DNA of 47,543 nt from an uncultured Pelagibacteraceae bacterium. GTDB taxonomy: Bacteria > Pseudomonadota > Alphaproteobacteria > Pelagibacterales > Pelagibacteraceae. The translations under genes and the position numbers were made by a program. This document shows positions 14,847-23,211 of the stretch, in pieces. The notes under the pieces were generated by a model. That model searched no databases. It was not told the DNA's origin and saw only the letters and a program-made list of their open reading frames with translations. Position 1 is the first letter of the stretch, and each line of letters starts with the position of its first letter. Location of the stretch: the NCBI GenBank assembly GCA_902600205.1, contig CACKIN010000007.1, positions 1 to 47,543 on the forward strand, given 5' to 3'.

Positions 14847-16685
14847 TTACGTTTTCTCTACTTCTGTGTGTATTACTTCACTTGGAGCGGTAGTTTGTGG
14901 AATATAATCTTCCTTGGCTCCTGGAACACTAAAGTCATACGGCCATCTGTGAACAACTGGAAGTCTATCACCGAAATTACCATGTTCTGGTGGAACAGTA
15001 GAAGTATACCATTCTAGTGAATTAGCTTTCCAAGGATTTTGCTCAGCCTTTTTACCTGTTTTAAGTGTTTTAATTATATTGAAGATTAAAATAAATTGTG
15101 CAGCACCTACTATGAATGCTGCAATACTAATAAATTCATTCATTCCTACTGCTGAAGTCATATATGGACTATCATACATTTCAAAATACCTTCTTGGAAC
15201 TCCGATAAATCCTAAATAGTGCATTGGGAAATAAATAGAGTAAGCTCCTAGGAAAGTAATCCAGAAGTGCCATTTTCCAAGACCTTCATCTAACATTTTA
15301 CCTGCAACTAATGGGAACCAGTGATAAACTGCACCCATAATTACCATTAACGGTGCAATACCCATAACCATATGAAAGTGTGCTATAACAAAATAAGTAT
15401 CTGATAATGGAACATCAACTGATACGTTTCCTAAAAATATTCCAGTAATTCCACCATTAACAAAGGTTACTATAAAACCTAAACACCATAACATAACTAC
15501 ATTTATTCTTATATTTCCTCTCCATAAAGTTAGTATCCAGTTATAGACTTTCATCGCAGTTGGGACCGCAATAATTAATGTAGTTGTTGCAAAGAAAAAA
15601 CCAAACCAAGGGTTCATTCCACTTACATACATGTGGTGTGCCCAAACAAAGAAACTTAATGCTCCAATTCCTACAATCGCCCATACCATCATTCTATATC
15701 CAAAAATATTTTTTCTAGCATGAACAGAAATTAAATCTGAAACTATTCCAAATGCAGGGAGTGCAACAATATATACTTCAGGGTGTCCAAAGAACCAAAA
15801 CAAGTGTTGGAAAAGAATTGGGCTACCACCACCATATTCTAAAACTTCACCAGCCTTTAAAATTGTTGGCATGAAGAAACTAGTTTGTAAAACTTTATCT
15901 AAAGTCATCATTATAGCACTTACCAATAATGCTGGAAATGCTAACATTGCAAGTACTGTAGCTGTAAATATACCCCAGACTGTAAGAGGCATTCTCATTA
16001 ATGTCATTCCTCTAGTTCTAGCTTGGAGAATTGTAATCATGTAATTTAATCCACCCATTGTAAATCCAATTACAAAAAGAGATAAAGAAATAAGCATTAA
16101 TAAAATTCCCATACCTGATCCAGGAGTACCCTCTAAAATTGTTTGAGGAGGATATAAAGTCCACCCAGCTCCTGTTGGACCACCTGGCACAAAGAAACTT
16201 GCCATTAAAACTGCAACGGCAACAAAGAACATCCAAAAACTTAACATGTTCACATATGGAAAAACCATATCTCTTGCTCCAACCATTAATGGTATTAAAT
16301 AGTTACCAAAGCCTCCAAGAAATAGTGCTGTTAAAAAATAAACTACCATTATCATTCCATGCATAGTTACGAATTGATAATAATGTTCTGCAGTCATGAA
16401 ACCAGCTAATTCAGGAAAACCTAATTGAAGTCTCATTAACCAAGATAAAATTAATCCTACAACTCCTGTAAAGACTGCTGTTAAAAAATATTGTACCCCA
16501 ATTACTTTTGCATCTTGGCAAAATACCCATTTCTCAATAAAACTATGTGGATGATATAATTCTTGTTCACCTACCTCAGATGGTCTTACATAATCTATGT
16601 CAGGATTCACTGAGCCTGTTGAACCATCCATCACCTCTGATGATTGTGCTTGATATGATTTATTGTTATCGTATTCGTCTGACAT
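14847..16685 (-). CDS. coxA: Cytochrome c oxidase subunit I (aa3 type)
   Basis: A 612-residue catalytic subunit that reduces O2 at a heme a3-CuB centre and pumps protons. Visible ligands are the heme a histidine in FVTMHGMIMV, the CuB ligand with cross-linked tyrosine in GHPEVYI, the two CuB histidines in WAHHMYVSGM, and the heme histidines in VIAHFHMVMG. D-channel ARDMVFPYVNMLSFW keeps the entry Asp and Asn, and the GHPEV glutamate marks an A1-type oxidase. An N-terminal extension of ~60 polar residues makes it longer than the usual 530-560. Confidence 0.98.
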   Translation of the reverse strand: MSDEYDNNKSYQAQSSEVMDGSTGSVNPDIDYVRPSEVGEQELYHPHSFIEKWVFCQDAKVIGVQYFLTAVFTGVVGLILSWLMRLQLGFPELAGFMTAEHYYQFVTMHGMIMVVYFLTALFLGGFGNYLIPLMVGARDMVFPYVNMLSFWMFFVAVAVLMASFFVPGGPTGAGWTLYPPQTILEGTPGSGMGILLMLISLSLFVIGFTMGGLNYMITILQARTRGMTLMRMPLTVWGIFTATVLAMLAFPALLVSAIMMTLDKVLQTSFFMPTILKAGEVLEYGGGSPILFQHLFWFFGHPEVYIVALPAFGIVSDLISVHARKNIFGYRMMVWAIVGIGALSFFVWAHHMYVSGMNPWFGFFFATTTLIIAVPTAMKVYNWILTLWRGNIRINVVMLWCLGFIVTFVNGGITGIFLGNVSVDVPLSDTYFVIAHFHMVMGIAPLMVIMGAVYHWFPLVAGKMLDEGLGKWHFWITFLGAYSIYFPMHYLGFIGVPRRYFEMYDSPYMTSAVGMNEFISIAAFIVGAAQFILIFNIIKTLKTGKKAEQNPWKANSLEWYTSTVPPEHGNFGDRLPVVHRWPYDFSVPGAKEDYIPQTTAPSEVIHTEVEKT

Positions 16686-16728
16686 ATTTTTATCCTTTAT
16701 ATATATATTTTTTTAAATTATTAAATTG

Positions 16729-17565
16729 TTATTTTTTAGCTAATTTATTCCCATCTACGTTTAATTTTTCATATCTAGCTGATAACTGTTCGAAGGTTTC
16801 TTGTTCTCCTAACCAAGCTTCATAATCAGCTTTATCCTGAACTTCAACTCCACCTCTCATAGCATAGTGTCCAACTCCACAATACTCTGCACATAAAACT
16901 TCATATTCTCCAACTTTGTTGGGTTCAAACCAATAAAAAGTTACTGTCCCAGGAACAGCATCCATTTTTGCTCTGAACTGAGGCACATACCAGTTATGAA
17001 GTACATCTACAGATCTTAACAAAATTTTTACAGGTCTATTATTTTCTAAATTTATTACATCGCTTTCTACCATTATGTCATCTTTACCAAATGGATCATC
17101 TGGGTTGATACCAAACGGATTATTATCTGCAATGTTCCTGACTTGGGTTGTTCCTAATTTTCCATCTTTACCTGGTAACCTGTATTGCCATCCCCATTGC
17201 CATGCCATTACATCAACTTCGATTGCATTCTTTGGAACATTTACGTATTGATTCCAAATTATAAGTCCAGGCGCTAGGAGAGCAGCAACTCCTAATGTTG
17301 TTGCCCAAGTTAAAATTTTTTCTAATTTTTTGTCTTCAGGTTTATATTCTGCTCTTCTACCCTCTTTATGTTGATATCTAAAAACGCAATATATCATGAA
17401 TAGACAAACAGCTACAAATACTCCTCCACCGACCCAGAAAGTAAGTGTGATTGTATCATCCATTCCTTTCCAGTTTGATGCTATGTCTGTCCAATACCAA
17501 GGTGTAAAGATATGAAATAGTATCGATCCGATGATGACTAGTAAAAATATAATTCCTGCATGCAT
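16729..17565 (-). CDS. coxB: Cytochrome c oxidase subunit II
   Basis: A 278-residue subunit that takes electrons from cytochrome c through the binuclear CuA centre. The CuA motif CAEYCGVGHYAM is near residue 230, with the upstream ligand region in DVLHNWYVPQF. VMAWQWGWQYRLPG is the conserved electron-entry aromatic stretch. Three hydrophobic segments (about 2-22, 42-62 and 90-110) precede the periplasmic cupredoxin domain; the first may act as a signal peptide. It is the first gene of the oxidase operon. Confidence 0.97.
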   Translation of the reverse strand: MHAGIIFLLVIIGSILFHIFTPWYWTDIASNWKGMDDTITLTFWVGGGVFVAVCLFMIYCVFRYQHKEGRRAEYKPEDKKLEKILTWATTLGVAALLAPGLIIWNQYVNVPKNAIEVDVMAWQWGWQYRLPGKDGKLGTTQVRNIADNNPFGINPDDPFGKDDIMVESDVINLENNRPVKILLRSVDVLHNWYVPQFRAKMDAVPGTVTFYWFEPNKVGEYEVLCAEYCGVGHYAMRGGVEVQDKADYEAWLGEQETFEQLSARYEKLNVDGNKLAKK

Positions 17566-17599
17566 AGTGCCTGTATAGAATAATAATTTTATAAATACC

Positions 17600-17616
17600 T
17601 ATGACAAAATGTCATA
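17600..17616. promoter_or_regulatory. Inverted repeat TATGACA-AAA-TGTCATA in the cox promoter region
   Basis: A perfect 7-bp inverted repeat with a 3-base spacer lies in the 87-base gap between leftward coxB and the rightward small gene at 17653. Read leftward, its far arm contains TTGTCA, followed at 16 bases by TATTAT. This makes a plausible -35/-10 pair for the cox operon with the repeat over its -35. It is a candidate operator; I do not know its regulator. Confidence 0.5.
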
Positions 17617-17636
17617 AAACATATTAATTATACTAA

Positions 17637-17642
17637 TATAAT
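17637..17642 (+). promoter_or_regulatory. -10 box for the small gene at 17653
   Basis: A perfect TATAAT lies 10 bases before the ATG at 17653. No ribosome site or clear -35 box is visible. Initiation about 7 bases downstream would give a nearly leaderless message. Confidence 0.4.
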
Positions 17643-17652
17643 CAATATATTT

Positions 17653-17844
17653 ATGTTTGGTAAATTAGGTATTTTAATAACGATACTTTTCCTAGTTTTA
17701 GCTTTTTATTTTGTAATTTCTTTAGGCGCTGGAAGATTTTCAAAAGGAGAGGCTAAACCTGAAACAAAGAAGTATCTTAGATCAGTAAATATTTTGTTAA
17801 TAATTATCGCAGTGTTTGGATCTGTGTTAGTTTTATTTCTTTAG
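17653..17844 (+). CDS. Small two-helix membrane protein next to the oxidase genes, unrecognised
   Basis: A 63-residue protein with hydrophobic segments at residues 5-25 and 45-63, joined by a charged loop containing GAGRFSKGEAKPETKKYLR. The pattern is that of a small inner-membrane protein with a cytoplasmic or periplasmic hairpin loop. It is divergent from coxB and faces the second subunit III-like gene, 7 bases beyond its stop. Its setting among oxidase genes suggests an assembly or stabilising role, which is inference only. Confidence 0.65.
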   Translation: MFGKLGILITILFLVLAFYFVISLGAGRFSKGEAKPETKKYLRSVNILLIIIAVFGSVLVLFL

Positions 17845-17851
17845 AATTAAT

Positions 17852-18529
17852 CTAAGCAATTAAAGATTTACAAAATTCAATTACAGTATCATTGTAAGCA
17901 AACATTATTGTAAAAAATACTAACCAAACAATAAATAAAAATAACCAATATAATGAAAGTGCATTAATACTTTTTTCCTCTTTTTTGTACTCACTCTCAT
18001 CTGATTTAAAAATTCTTGAACTAACTTTACCCCAAAAAAAGAGTCCTCCTAGTAAATGAATACCATGTAGTGCAGTGAAGAAGTAGTAAGATGAGAAATA
18101 AGTATTTGTTGAAACAAAATTTCCAGTTTGCATTAATTGATACCAAAGAGCTAACTGAAGAAACAAAAATACATAACTTAGTCCACCAACGTAAATTAAA
18201 TTCTTTTTTATTGAACTTGTAACTCCATTTTTTAAATCTTTACTTATCTTGTTAAAAAATATTGTTACTAAAATTAAAACCAATGTATTTATCCAAAGTA
18301 AGTTTGTTTTAAGAATAAAAGTCGTATCCTGTTCAGGTGGAAGTGAATAAAGATAACCAGTGAAAATTAGACTAAATAAAGTTGTACTTACTCCGAATAT
18401 AATTATTACAGCTGACATTTGATTTGATATTTCAAATGTTTTACCTGAGTGACCGCTGTCTATTACTGCTTGGTTTTGTTCCCAAGGTTTTTCGGTTAAT
18501 GCGCTAAATAACTTCTTTATCAAAGACAT
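17852..18529 (-). CDS. Second, diverged cytochrome c oxidase subunit III-like protein
   Basis: A 225-residue membrane protein of the heme-copper oxidase subunit III superfamily. It keeps the helix FFTALHGIHLLGGLFFWG, corresponding to the GFHGFHV region of true subunit III. Where coxC has LYWHFVDLVW it reads LYWLFLFIVW, losing the His and Asp. It begins with an N-terminal polar stretch of ~35 residues. It is not in the cox operon and is divergent from SCO1. It may serve another oxidase, replace subunit III in some conditions, or be an assembly factor. Confidence 0.78.
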   Translation of the reverse strand: MSLIKKLFSALTEKPWEQNQAVIDSGHSGKTFEISNQMSAVIIIFGVSTTLFSLIFTGYLYSLPPEQDTTFILKTNLLWINTLVLILVTIFFNKISKDLKNGVTSSIKKNLIYVGGLSYVFLFLQLALWYQLMQTGNFVSTNTYFSSYYFFTALHGIHLLGGLFFWGKVSSRIFKSDESEYKKEEKSINALSLYWLFLFIVWLVFFTIMFAYNDTVIEFCKSLIA

Positions 18530-18565
18530 AATATTTATATAGTCTGAATATACAATTTTACAATA

Positions 18566-19153
18566 ATGAAATTAAAAACCTCCATCGCAGTATTAACAGG
18601 GTGCTTAACAATATTCTTATTTTTAATGCTTCCTGTCTTTTTATCAATGAAAGAACAAAAAGATCAATCGGTCGCAGCATTCAAAGGCTCAGATTTTGAA
18701 CTTAGAGACATGAACAACAATATAATAACACAAGAATCATTTAACGGACCCCTGACTGCAATTTTTTTTGGATTTACAAATTGTCCTGACATATGTCCAA
18801 TGACATTAAATAAAATGGATATAGTTATGAACAGAATTAAAAAAAATAAAAAAAAAGATATTAAAGTATTTTTTATTAGTGTTGACCCGAAAAGAGATAC
18901 TCCTGAAGTAGTAAAAGATTATCTAAGCAATTTTGAAAATAAATTTGTTGGAATTACTGGAGATCCCGGCAAAATTTTTTTACTTTCACAATCTTGGGGA
19001 ATAATTAGCCAAAAAATATTTTTTGAAAATGGCGATTATAATATTGATCATAGTTCGCCCGTGATCCTTTTAAAAGATGGTAAATATATTGCTAAGATTT
19101 CTCATAGAGACGACATTAAAAAATCTATTAAATTAATTAATAAATATTTATAG
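18566..19153 (+). CDS. SCO1/SenC copper chaperone for cytochrome c oxidase
   Basis: A 195-residue thioredoxin-fold protein anchored by an N-terminal helix (residues 8-28). It delivers copper to, or reduces, the CuA site of subunit II. The metal-binding cysteines are in TNCPDICPMT and the third ligand, histidine, is in NIDHSSPVI. It is divergent from the second subunit III-like gene and near the cox operon, which fits the role. It overlaps the 3' end of convergent rsmE by 6 bases. Confidence 0.94.
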   Translation: MKLKTSIAVLTGCLTIFLFLMLPVFLSMKEQKDQSVAAFKGSDFELRDMNNNIITQESFNGPLTAIFFGFTNCPDICPMTLNKMDIVMNRIKKNKKKDIKVFFISVDPKRDTPEVVKDYLSNFENKFVGITGDPGKIFLLSQSWGIISQKIFFENGDYNIDHSSPVILLKDGKYIAKISHRDDIKKSIKLINKYL

Positions 19154-19858
19154 ATTTAAGATGTAATTAAGAATTGATATTGAAGATATAACTGCTGTCT
19201 CTGACCTCAATATATTCTCATTGATCTTGACTGATTTTACATCTTTAAAATCTAAAATAACTTTTCTTTCATTCTCAGAAAAATCTCCTTCTGGCCCTAT
19301 TATAATGCAAAAAGGTTTTTTGCTTTTTTTATTTATTTCGATTTTTTTGTTGTTAGAATTAAGATCTGTAAAAATTAGATCCATTGTACCTTGATTTTTC
19401 TCTAAAAAAGTTTCCAAATTTTGAATTTTTTCTAAATACGGAGGATTCAATCTATTTGACTGTTCTGTTGCCTCTATTATTATTTTTTTCAATCTTTCAG
19501 AATTAATTTTTCTAACAATTGTTCTATCAAAAATAATAGGGAAAAATTTTGTAACTCCTAATTCTGTAGCTTTCTGAATCATAAAATTTGAATTATTTGA
19601 TTTAATAGGTGAAAATGCTAGCCAAATATCCAGAGGATTTTCTTTCTTTCTTAAGTGTTCCTTAATGCTAAATTCTACCTTTCCATCATGAATATTGTCT
19701 ATTTTTGCTAACCATTCACCAGTTTTATTAAATAAAGAAAAGTTTTCTCCAATTTTCACTCGCATGACTTTAGTCAAATAATGTGATTGTGGTTTAGCAA
19801 GTGAAGAACTTAAATTAAGAGATAAACTTTCAGAGAAAAATATTCTAATATTACTCAT
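19148..19858 (-). CDS. rsmE: 16S rRNA (uracil1498-N3)-methyltransferase
   Basis: A 236-residue SPOUT-family methyltransferase acting on 16S rRNA. The N-terminal PUA-like region has HYLTKVMRVKIGE, and the SAM-binding knot is formed by IIGPEGDFSENE and NILRSETAVISSISILNYI, both highly conserved in RsmE. The length is normal. It converges on SCO1 with a 6-base overlap and diverges from the HAD gene at 19875 by 16 bases. Confidence 0.95.
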   Translation of the reverse strand: MSNIRIFFSESLSLNLSSSLAKPQSHYLTKVMRVKIGENFSLFNKTGEWLAKIDNIHDGKVEFSIKEHLRKKENPLDIWLAFSPIKSNNSNFMIQKATELGVTKFFPIIFDRTIVRKINSERLKKIIIEATEQSNRLNPPYLEKIQNLETFLEKNQGTMDLIFTDLNSNNKKIEINKKSKKPFCIIIGPEGDFSENERKVILDFKDVKSVKINENILRSETAVISSISILNYILNL

Positions 19859-19874
19859 ATCAAGAAAGTAATTT

Positions 19875-20537
19875 ATGAAAAATATTAAAGCAATAATTTT
19901 CGATGCTTATGGAACTCTATTTGATGTAAATTCTGCAGCTGAAAAGTGTAAAGATAAAATTGGTGCTAAATGGGAAAATTTCTCAAATTATTGGAGAACT
20001 ACTCAGTTAGAATATACTTGGCTTAGAAGTTTAATGAGCAGACATAAAGATTTTTGGCATGTAACAGAAGATAGCCTAGATAAATCAATGAAAGTTTTCA
20101 ATATTAATCCAAATATGAGAACTGAATTATTAGACCTTTACAAAATTCTATCTCCATATCCAGAGGTAAAAGAAACTTTGAAATTGTTGAGAGAAAAAAA
20201 AATTAAACTTTCAATACTTTCAAACGGAACCCCAACTCTTCTTGGGGAATTAGTGAATAGAAATAATCTTAAAGATATTTTCGACGATATTTTTTCTGTA
20301 GAAGAAGTAAGTATTTTTAAACCAAATTCAAAAGTTTACGATATTCCAATTAAAAAATATAACATTGAAAAAAAGGAAGTTGCTTTTTTAAGCGCGAATA
20401 CCTGGGATGTTTCTGGAGGAGGCAATTATGGTTTTAATGCAATTTGGGTCAATAGAAACAATGCTATTTTTGATAATTTAGACTTTACACCGGAAAATGA
20501 AATTAAAAATCTTAAACAGTTGCTTGATATTGTTTAG
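19875..20537 (+). CDS. Haloacid dehalogenase, type II
   Basis: A 220-residue HAD hydrolase of the L-2-haloacid dehalogenase subfamily. The nucleophile aspartate lies in IIFDAYGTLFDVNS, motif II is LSNGTP, the lysine is in SIFKPNSKVYD, and motif III is SANTWDVSGGGNYGF, the form typical of type II enzymes. The family removes halide from 2-haloalkanoates, but marine relatives may act on other substrates. It leads a run of DoxX, pirin and quinone oxidoreductase genes. Confidence 0.87.
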   Translation: MKNIKAIIFDAYGTLFDVNSAAEKCKDKIGAKWENFSNYWRTTQLEYTWLRSLMSRHKDFWHVTEDSLDKSMKVFNINPNMRTELLDLYKILSPYPEVKETLKLLREKKIKLSILSNGTPTLLGELVNRNNLKDIFDDIFSVEEVSIFKPNSKVYDIPIKKYNIEKKEVAFLSANTWDVSGGGNYGFNAIWVNRNNAIFDNLDFTPENEIKNLKQLLDIV

Positions 20538-20558
20538 GCAAGATACTACTTTATAAGC

Positions 20559-20930
20559 ATGACAAATATTCTAGATCTTATTGCAAGAATTTTAATCTCA
20601 ACATTGTTCCTTCTCAATGGTTTTTTTAAAATTGGTAATTATGATGGAACTATTGAGTGGATGGAGAGCTTTGGAATGCCTGGAATTTTAATTATACCAG
20701 CAATAATACTTGAGATAATTGGACCAATCTTAATTATATTAGGATATAAGGCAAAGATTTCAGCTGGTTTGTTAAGTTTATTTTGTATTGCAACAGCAGT
20801 AATATTTCACAATGATTTTACTGACCAAATGCAACTTGGATCATTTTTGAAAAATATAGCTTTAGCAGGTGGGTTTTTATTTATTTTCATAAATGGAACT
20901 AAAAATTTTAGCATAGATAAAAAATTCTAA
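20559..20930 (+). CDS. DoxX family membrane protein
   Basis: A 123-residue protein with four hydrophobic segments. The N-terminal LIARILISTLFLLNGFFKI and FGMPGILIIPAIILEIIGP stretches match the DoxX family. DoxX proteins are often near redox and thiol-stress genes and have been linked to quinone or thiosulfate oxidation, but their activity is poorly defined. It is 21 bases after the HAD gene and 7 bases before pirin. Confidence 0.88.
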   Translation: MTNILDLIARILISTLFLLNGFFKIGNYDGTIEWMESFGMPGILIIPAIILEIIGPILIILGYKAKISAGLLSLFCIATAVIFHNDFTDQMQLGSFLKNIALAGGFLFIFINGTKNFSIDKKF

Positions 20931-20937
20931 ACATAAA

Positions 20938-21774
20938 ATGTCAGATATTGAAGTTAAACAAATTATTGAACCTATACCAGCATCTGACGGCGCCGGAGTA
21001 AAATTAAAAAGAAGTATTGGTGTGGAACCCAATTACTTTGATCCGTTTTTAATGTTGGATGAATTCGGATCAGAAAATAGTGAAGATTATATAGCCGGTT
21101 TTCCACCTCATCCTCATCGAGGTATTGAGACAGTAACTTATATGTTAGCTGGAGATTTTGAGCATAAAGATAGCACAGGTGGCGAGGGTAGAATGACTGC
21201 AGGAGATGTTCAGTGGATGAAAACAGGAAGTGGAATTATTCACTCTGAAATGCCTGCAATGAAAGAAGGTAAATTACATGGGTTTCAATTATGGATAAAC
21301 ATGCCAGCAAAACTAAAAATGAGCAAGCCTAGCTACATCTATATAGATGCTGATCAGATGCAAACTCACCTAGATGAAGAAAAAGTAGTCAAAGTCATAG
21401 CTGGTAAATTTAAAAAAGCTGAAGGACCTATAAAAAAACATAATGTTGAACCTATTTATTTTGATATTGAATTAAATAAAGATAAAGAGTTCAATTTTGA
21501 TTTACCCTCAACTCACAATTCATTTATTTATTTAATTCAAGGAGAAATAAAAATTGGGGAACAACAACACCAAAAAATTGAAAATTCAAAACTAATTCTT
21601 TTGGAAATGGGCGAGAAACTAAAGGTTTATGGATCAACTAATGCTAAGTTCCTTCTGATTGCTGGAAAACCAATAGGCGAACAAATTGCAAGAGGTGGCC
21701 CTTTTGTCATGAATACTAAACAAGAAATCTTGCAAGCAGTTGAAGATTATCATAAAGGTACATTTGTAAAATAA
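20938..21774 (+). CDS. Pirin family protein
   Basis: A 278-residue bicupin. The N-terminal cupin metal ligands are visible in PPHPHRGIETVTYML (two His) and SGIIHSEMP (His and Glu). The C-terminal cupin ends in IGEQIARGGPFVMNT, a pirin signature. Bacterial pirins such as YhhW have quercetinase activity in vitro and others bind partner enzymes, so the biological role here is open. It lies between DoxX and quinone oxidoreductase, suggesting redox or electrophile handling. Confidence 0.93.
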   Translation: MSDIEVKQIIEPIPASDGAGVKLKRSIGVEPNYFDPFLMLDEFGSENSEDYIAGFPPHPHRGIETVTYMLAGDFEHKDSTGGEGRMTAGDVQWMKTGSGIIHSEMPAMKEGKLHGFQLWINMPAKLKMSKPSYIYIDADQMQTHLDEEKVVKVIAGKFKKAEGPIKKHNVEPIYFDIELNKDKEFNFDLPSTHNSFIYLIQGEIKIGEQQHQKIENSKLILLEMGEKLKVYGSTNAKFLLIAGKPIGEQIARGGPFVMNTKQEILQAVEDYHKGTFVK

Positions 21775-21790
21775 AATTACTTTTGTAAAA

Positions 21791-22762
21791 ATGAAATCAA
21801 TTAAAGTAACAAATACTGGTGGTCCTGAAGTTCTTAAGCTAGAGGAGATTACTTTAGATAAACCAGGTGCTGGTGAAGTTCAGATAGAACACGTGTCTAT
21901 TGGATTGAACTATATAGATACTTATCATAGATCGGGTTTATACCCTCTTCAACTACCAACAGGAATTGGATTAGAAGCGGCAGGGATAATTAAAGAAATT
22001 GGTTCAAATGTTTCTAATTTTTCAGTTGGAGATAAAGTTGCATACGCTGCAGCTCCATTAGGTTCATATTCAACTCACAGAAATTACCCATCAAAAAATA
22101 TTGTAAAAGTTCCTGATAATATTGATCTGGAAATTATATCGAGTGCTATGACAAAAGGTATGACAACTTTTTATTTATTGCACAAAACATATGTTCCGCA
22201 AAAGGGAGAAACAATCTTATTTCACGCAGCAGCAGGAGGTGTTGGACAATTCTTTTGTCAGTGGGCGAAAAGTTTGGGGCTCAACGTTATTGGAACAGTT
22301 GGAAGTGAGGAAAAAATAGAGATAGCAAAAAAGTATGGATGTGATGAAGTAATTAATTATTCAAAGGAAGATTTTGCAAAAAAAGTTATGGAACTTACAG
22401 ATGGCAAAGGTGTTTCTGTTGTTTATGATGGTGTAGGTAAATCAACTTATGATAAATCAATTGACTGTTTAAAACTAAGGGGGACTATGGTTTCTTTTGG
22501 TAATGCATCAGGAGCACTTGATCCTATAATTGTTTCAAAATCTCTCCAACCAAAAGGTATATATTTTGTCAGGCCAGCAATGAATCAATACTTTACAAAT
22601 AGTGATGAAATACATGAGGCAGCCAGTATGTTATTTAAACAAATTTCATCAGGAAATGTAAAAATAGAAATTTATAAAAAATATAAATTAGAAAATGCTG
22701 TACAAGCTCATAAGGACTTAGAGGGAAGAAAGATCACTGGACCAGCAGTAATTATTCCTTAA
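21791..22762 (+). CDS. qor: NADPH:quinone oxidoreductase, zeta-crystallin type
   Basis: A 323-residue medium-chain reductase without the structural zinc cysteines. The nucleotide-binding loop is AAAGGVGQFFCQWAKSLG. The substrate-side GLNYIDTYHRSGLYPLQLP segment is diagnostic for Qor. The family reduces quinones by one electron or acts on enones. It is 16 bases after pirin and converges on the DUF2721 gene with an 11-base overlap. Confidence 0.93.
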   Translation: MKSIKVTNTGGPEVLKLEEITLDKPGAGEVQIEHVSIGLNYIDTYHRSGLYPLQLPTGIGLEAAGIIKEIGSNVSNFSVGDKVAYAAAPLGSYSTHRNYPSKNIVKVPDNIDLEIISSAMTKGMTTFYLLHKTYVPQKGETILFHAAAGGVGQFFCQWAKSLGLNVIGTVGSEEKIEIAKKYGCDEVINYSKEDFAKKVMELTDGKGVSVVYDGVGKSTYDKSIDCLKLRGTMVSFGNASGALDPIIVSKSLQPKGIYFVRPAMNQYFTNSDEIHEAASMLFKQISSGNVKIEIYKKYKLENAVQAHKDLEGRKITGPAVIIP

Positions 22763-23159
22763 ACTGGACATCCATATCTGACAGATGAAGTTTTAAAGCT
22801 TTACCTGAAATTTGTATTTCTCTAATAAAAAAAATAATTGAAATCATCATAGATAAACAGCATGATCCAAAAATTACTCTTGCAATAATTAAACTATCTA
22901 AATAAAGAGCAAACACTGTAAGCATATTAAAAAGAAAACCGAATGCTGCTGACATGATGGCAAACTTTAATACTCCTATTCTACTATTTAAGTTAATAAG
23001 TTGATCTTTCCACTCTGGTGGGGTGTGTTTTTCGAAAACATATTCATCATGAATTTTTCTAATAAGTCCACTAAGGGTATGAAACCTATTGCTGTAGACG
23101 CTCATTATTAGAGGTATTGCAGGAAACATTAATGCAGTAACAGTGTAATCTATATTCAT
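22752..23159 (-). CDS. DUF2721 family membrane protein
   Basis: A 135-residue protein from the ATG at 23159; a TTG at 23168 would add three residues. The N-terminal segment FPAIPLIMSVYSNRFHTLSG is typical of DUF2721. A polar middle with IRKIHDEY and two long hydrophobic segments (about 68-92 and 96-116) follow. The function of the family is unknown. The 3' end overlaps qor by 11 bases. Confidence 0.8.
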   Translation of the reverse strand: MNIDYTVTALMFPAIPLIMSVYSNRFHTLSGLIRKIHDEYVFEKHTPPEWKDQLINLNSRIGVLKFAIMSAAFGFLFNMLTVFALYLDSLIIARVIFGSCCLSMMISIIFFIREIQISGKALKLHLSDMDVQFKE

Positions 23160-23211
23160 TCGAATCAATTTGATTATGAAACTCTGCTTTGCTATTTACA
23201 AGTAAATTATT

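Noticed and set aside
17852..18529. The second subunit III-like gene as a pseudogene
   Set aside because: The frame is full length and uninterrupted and the helices are intact; only specific motif residues differ.
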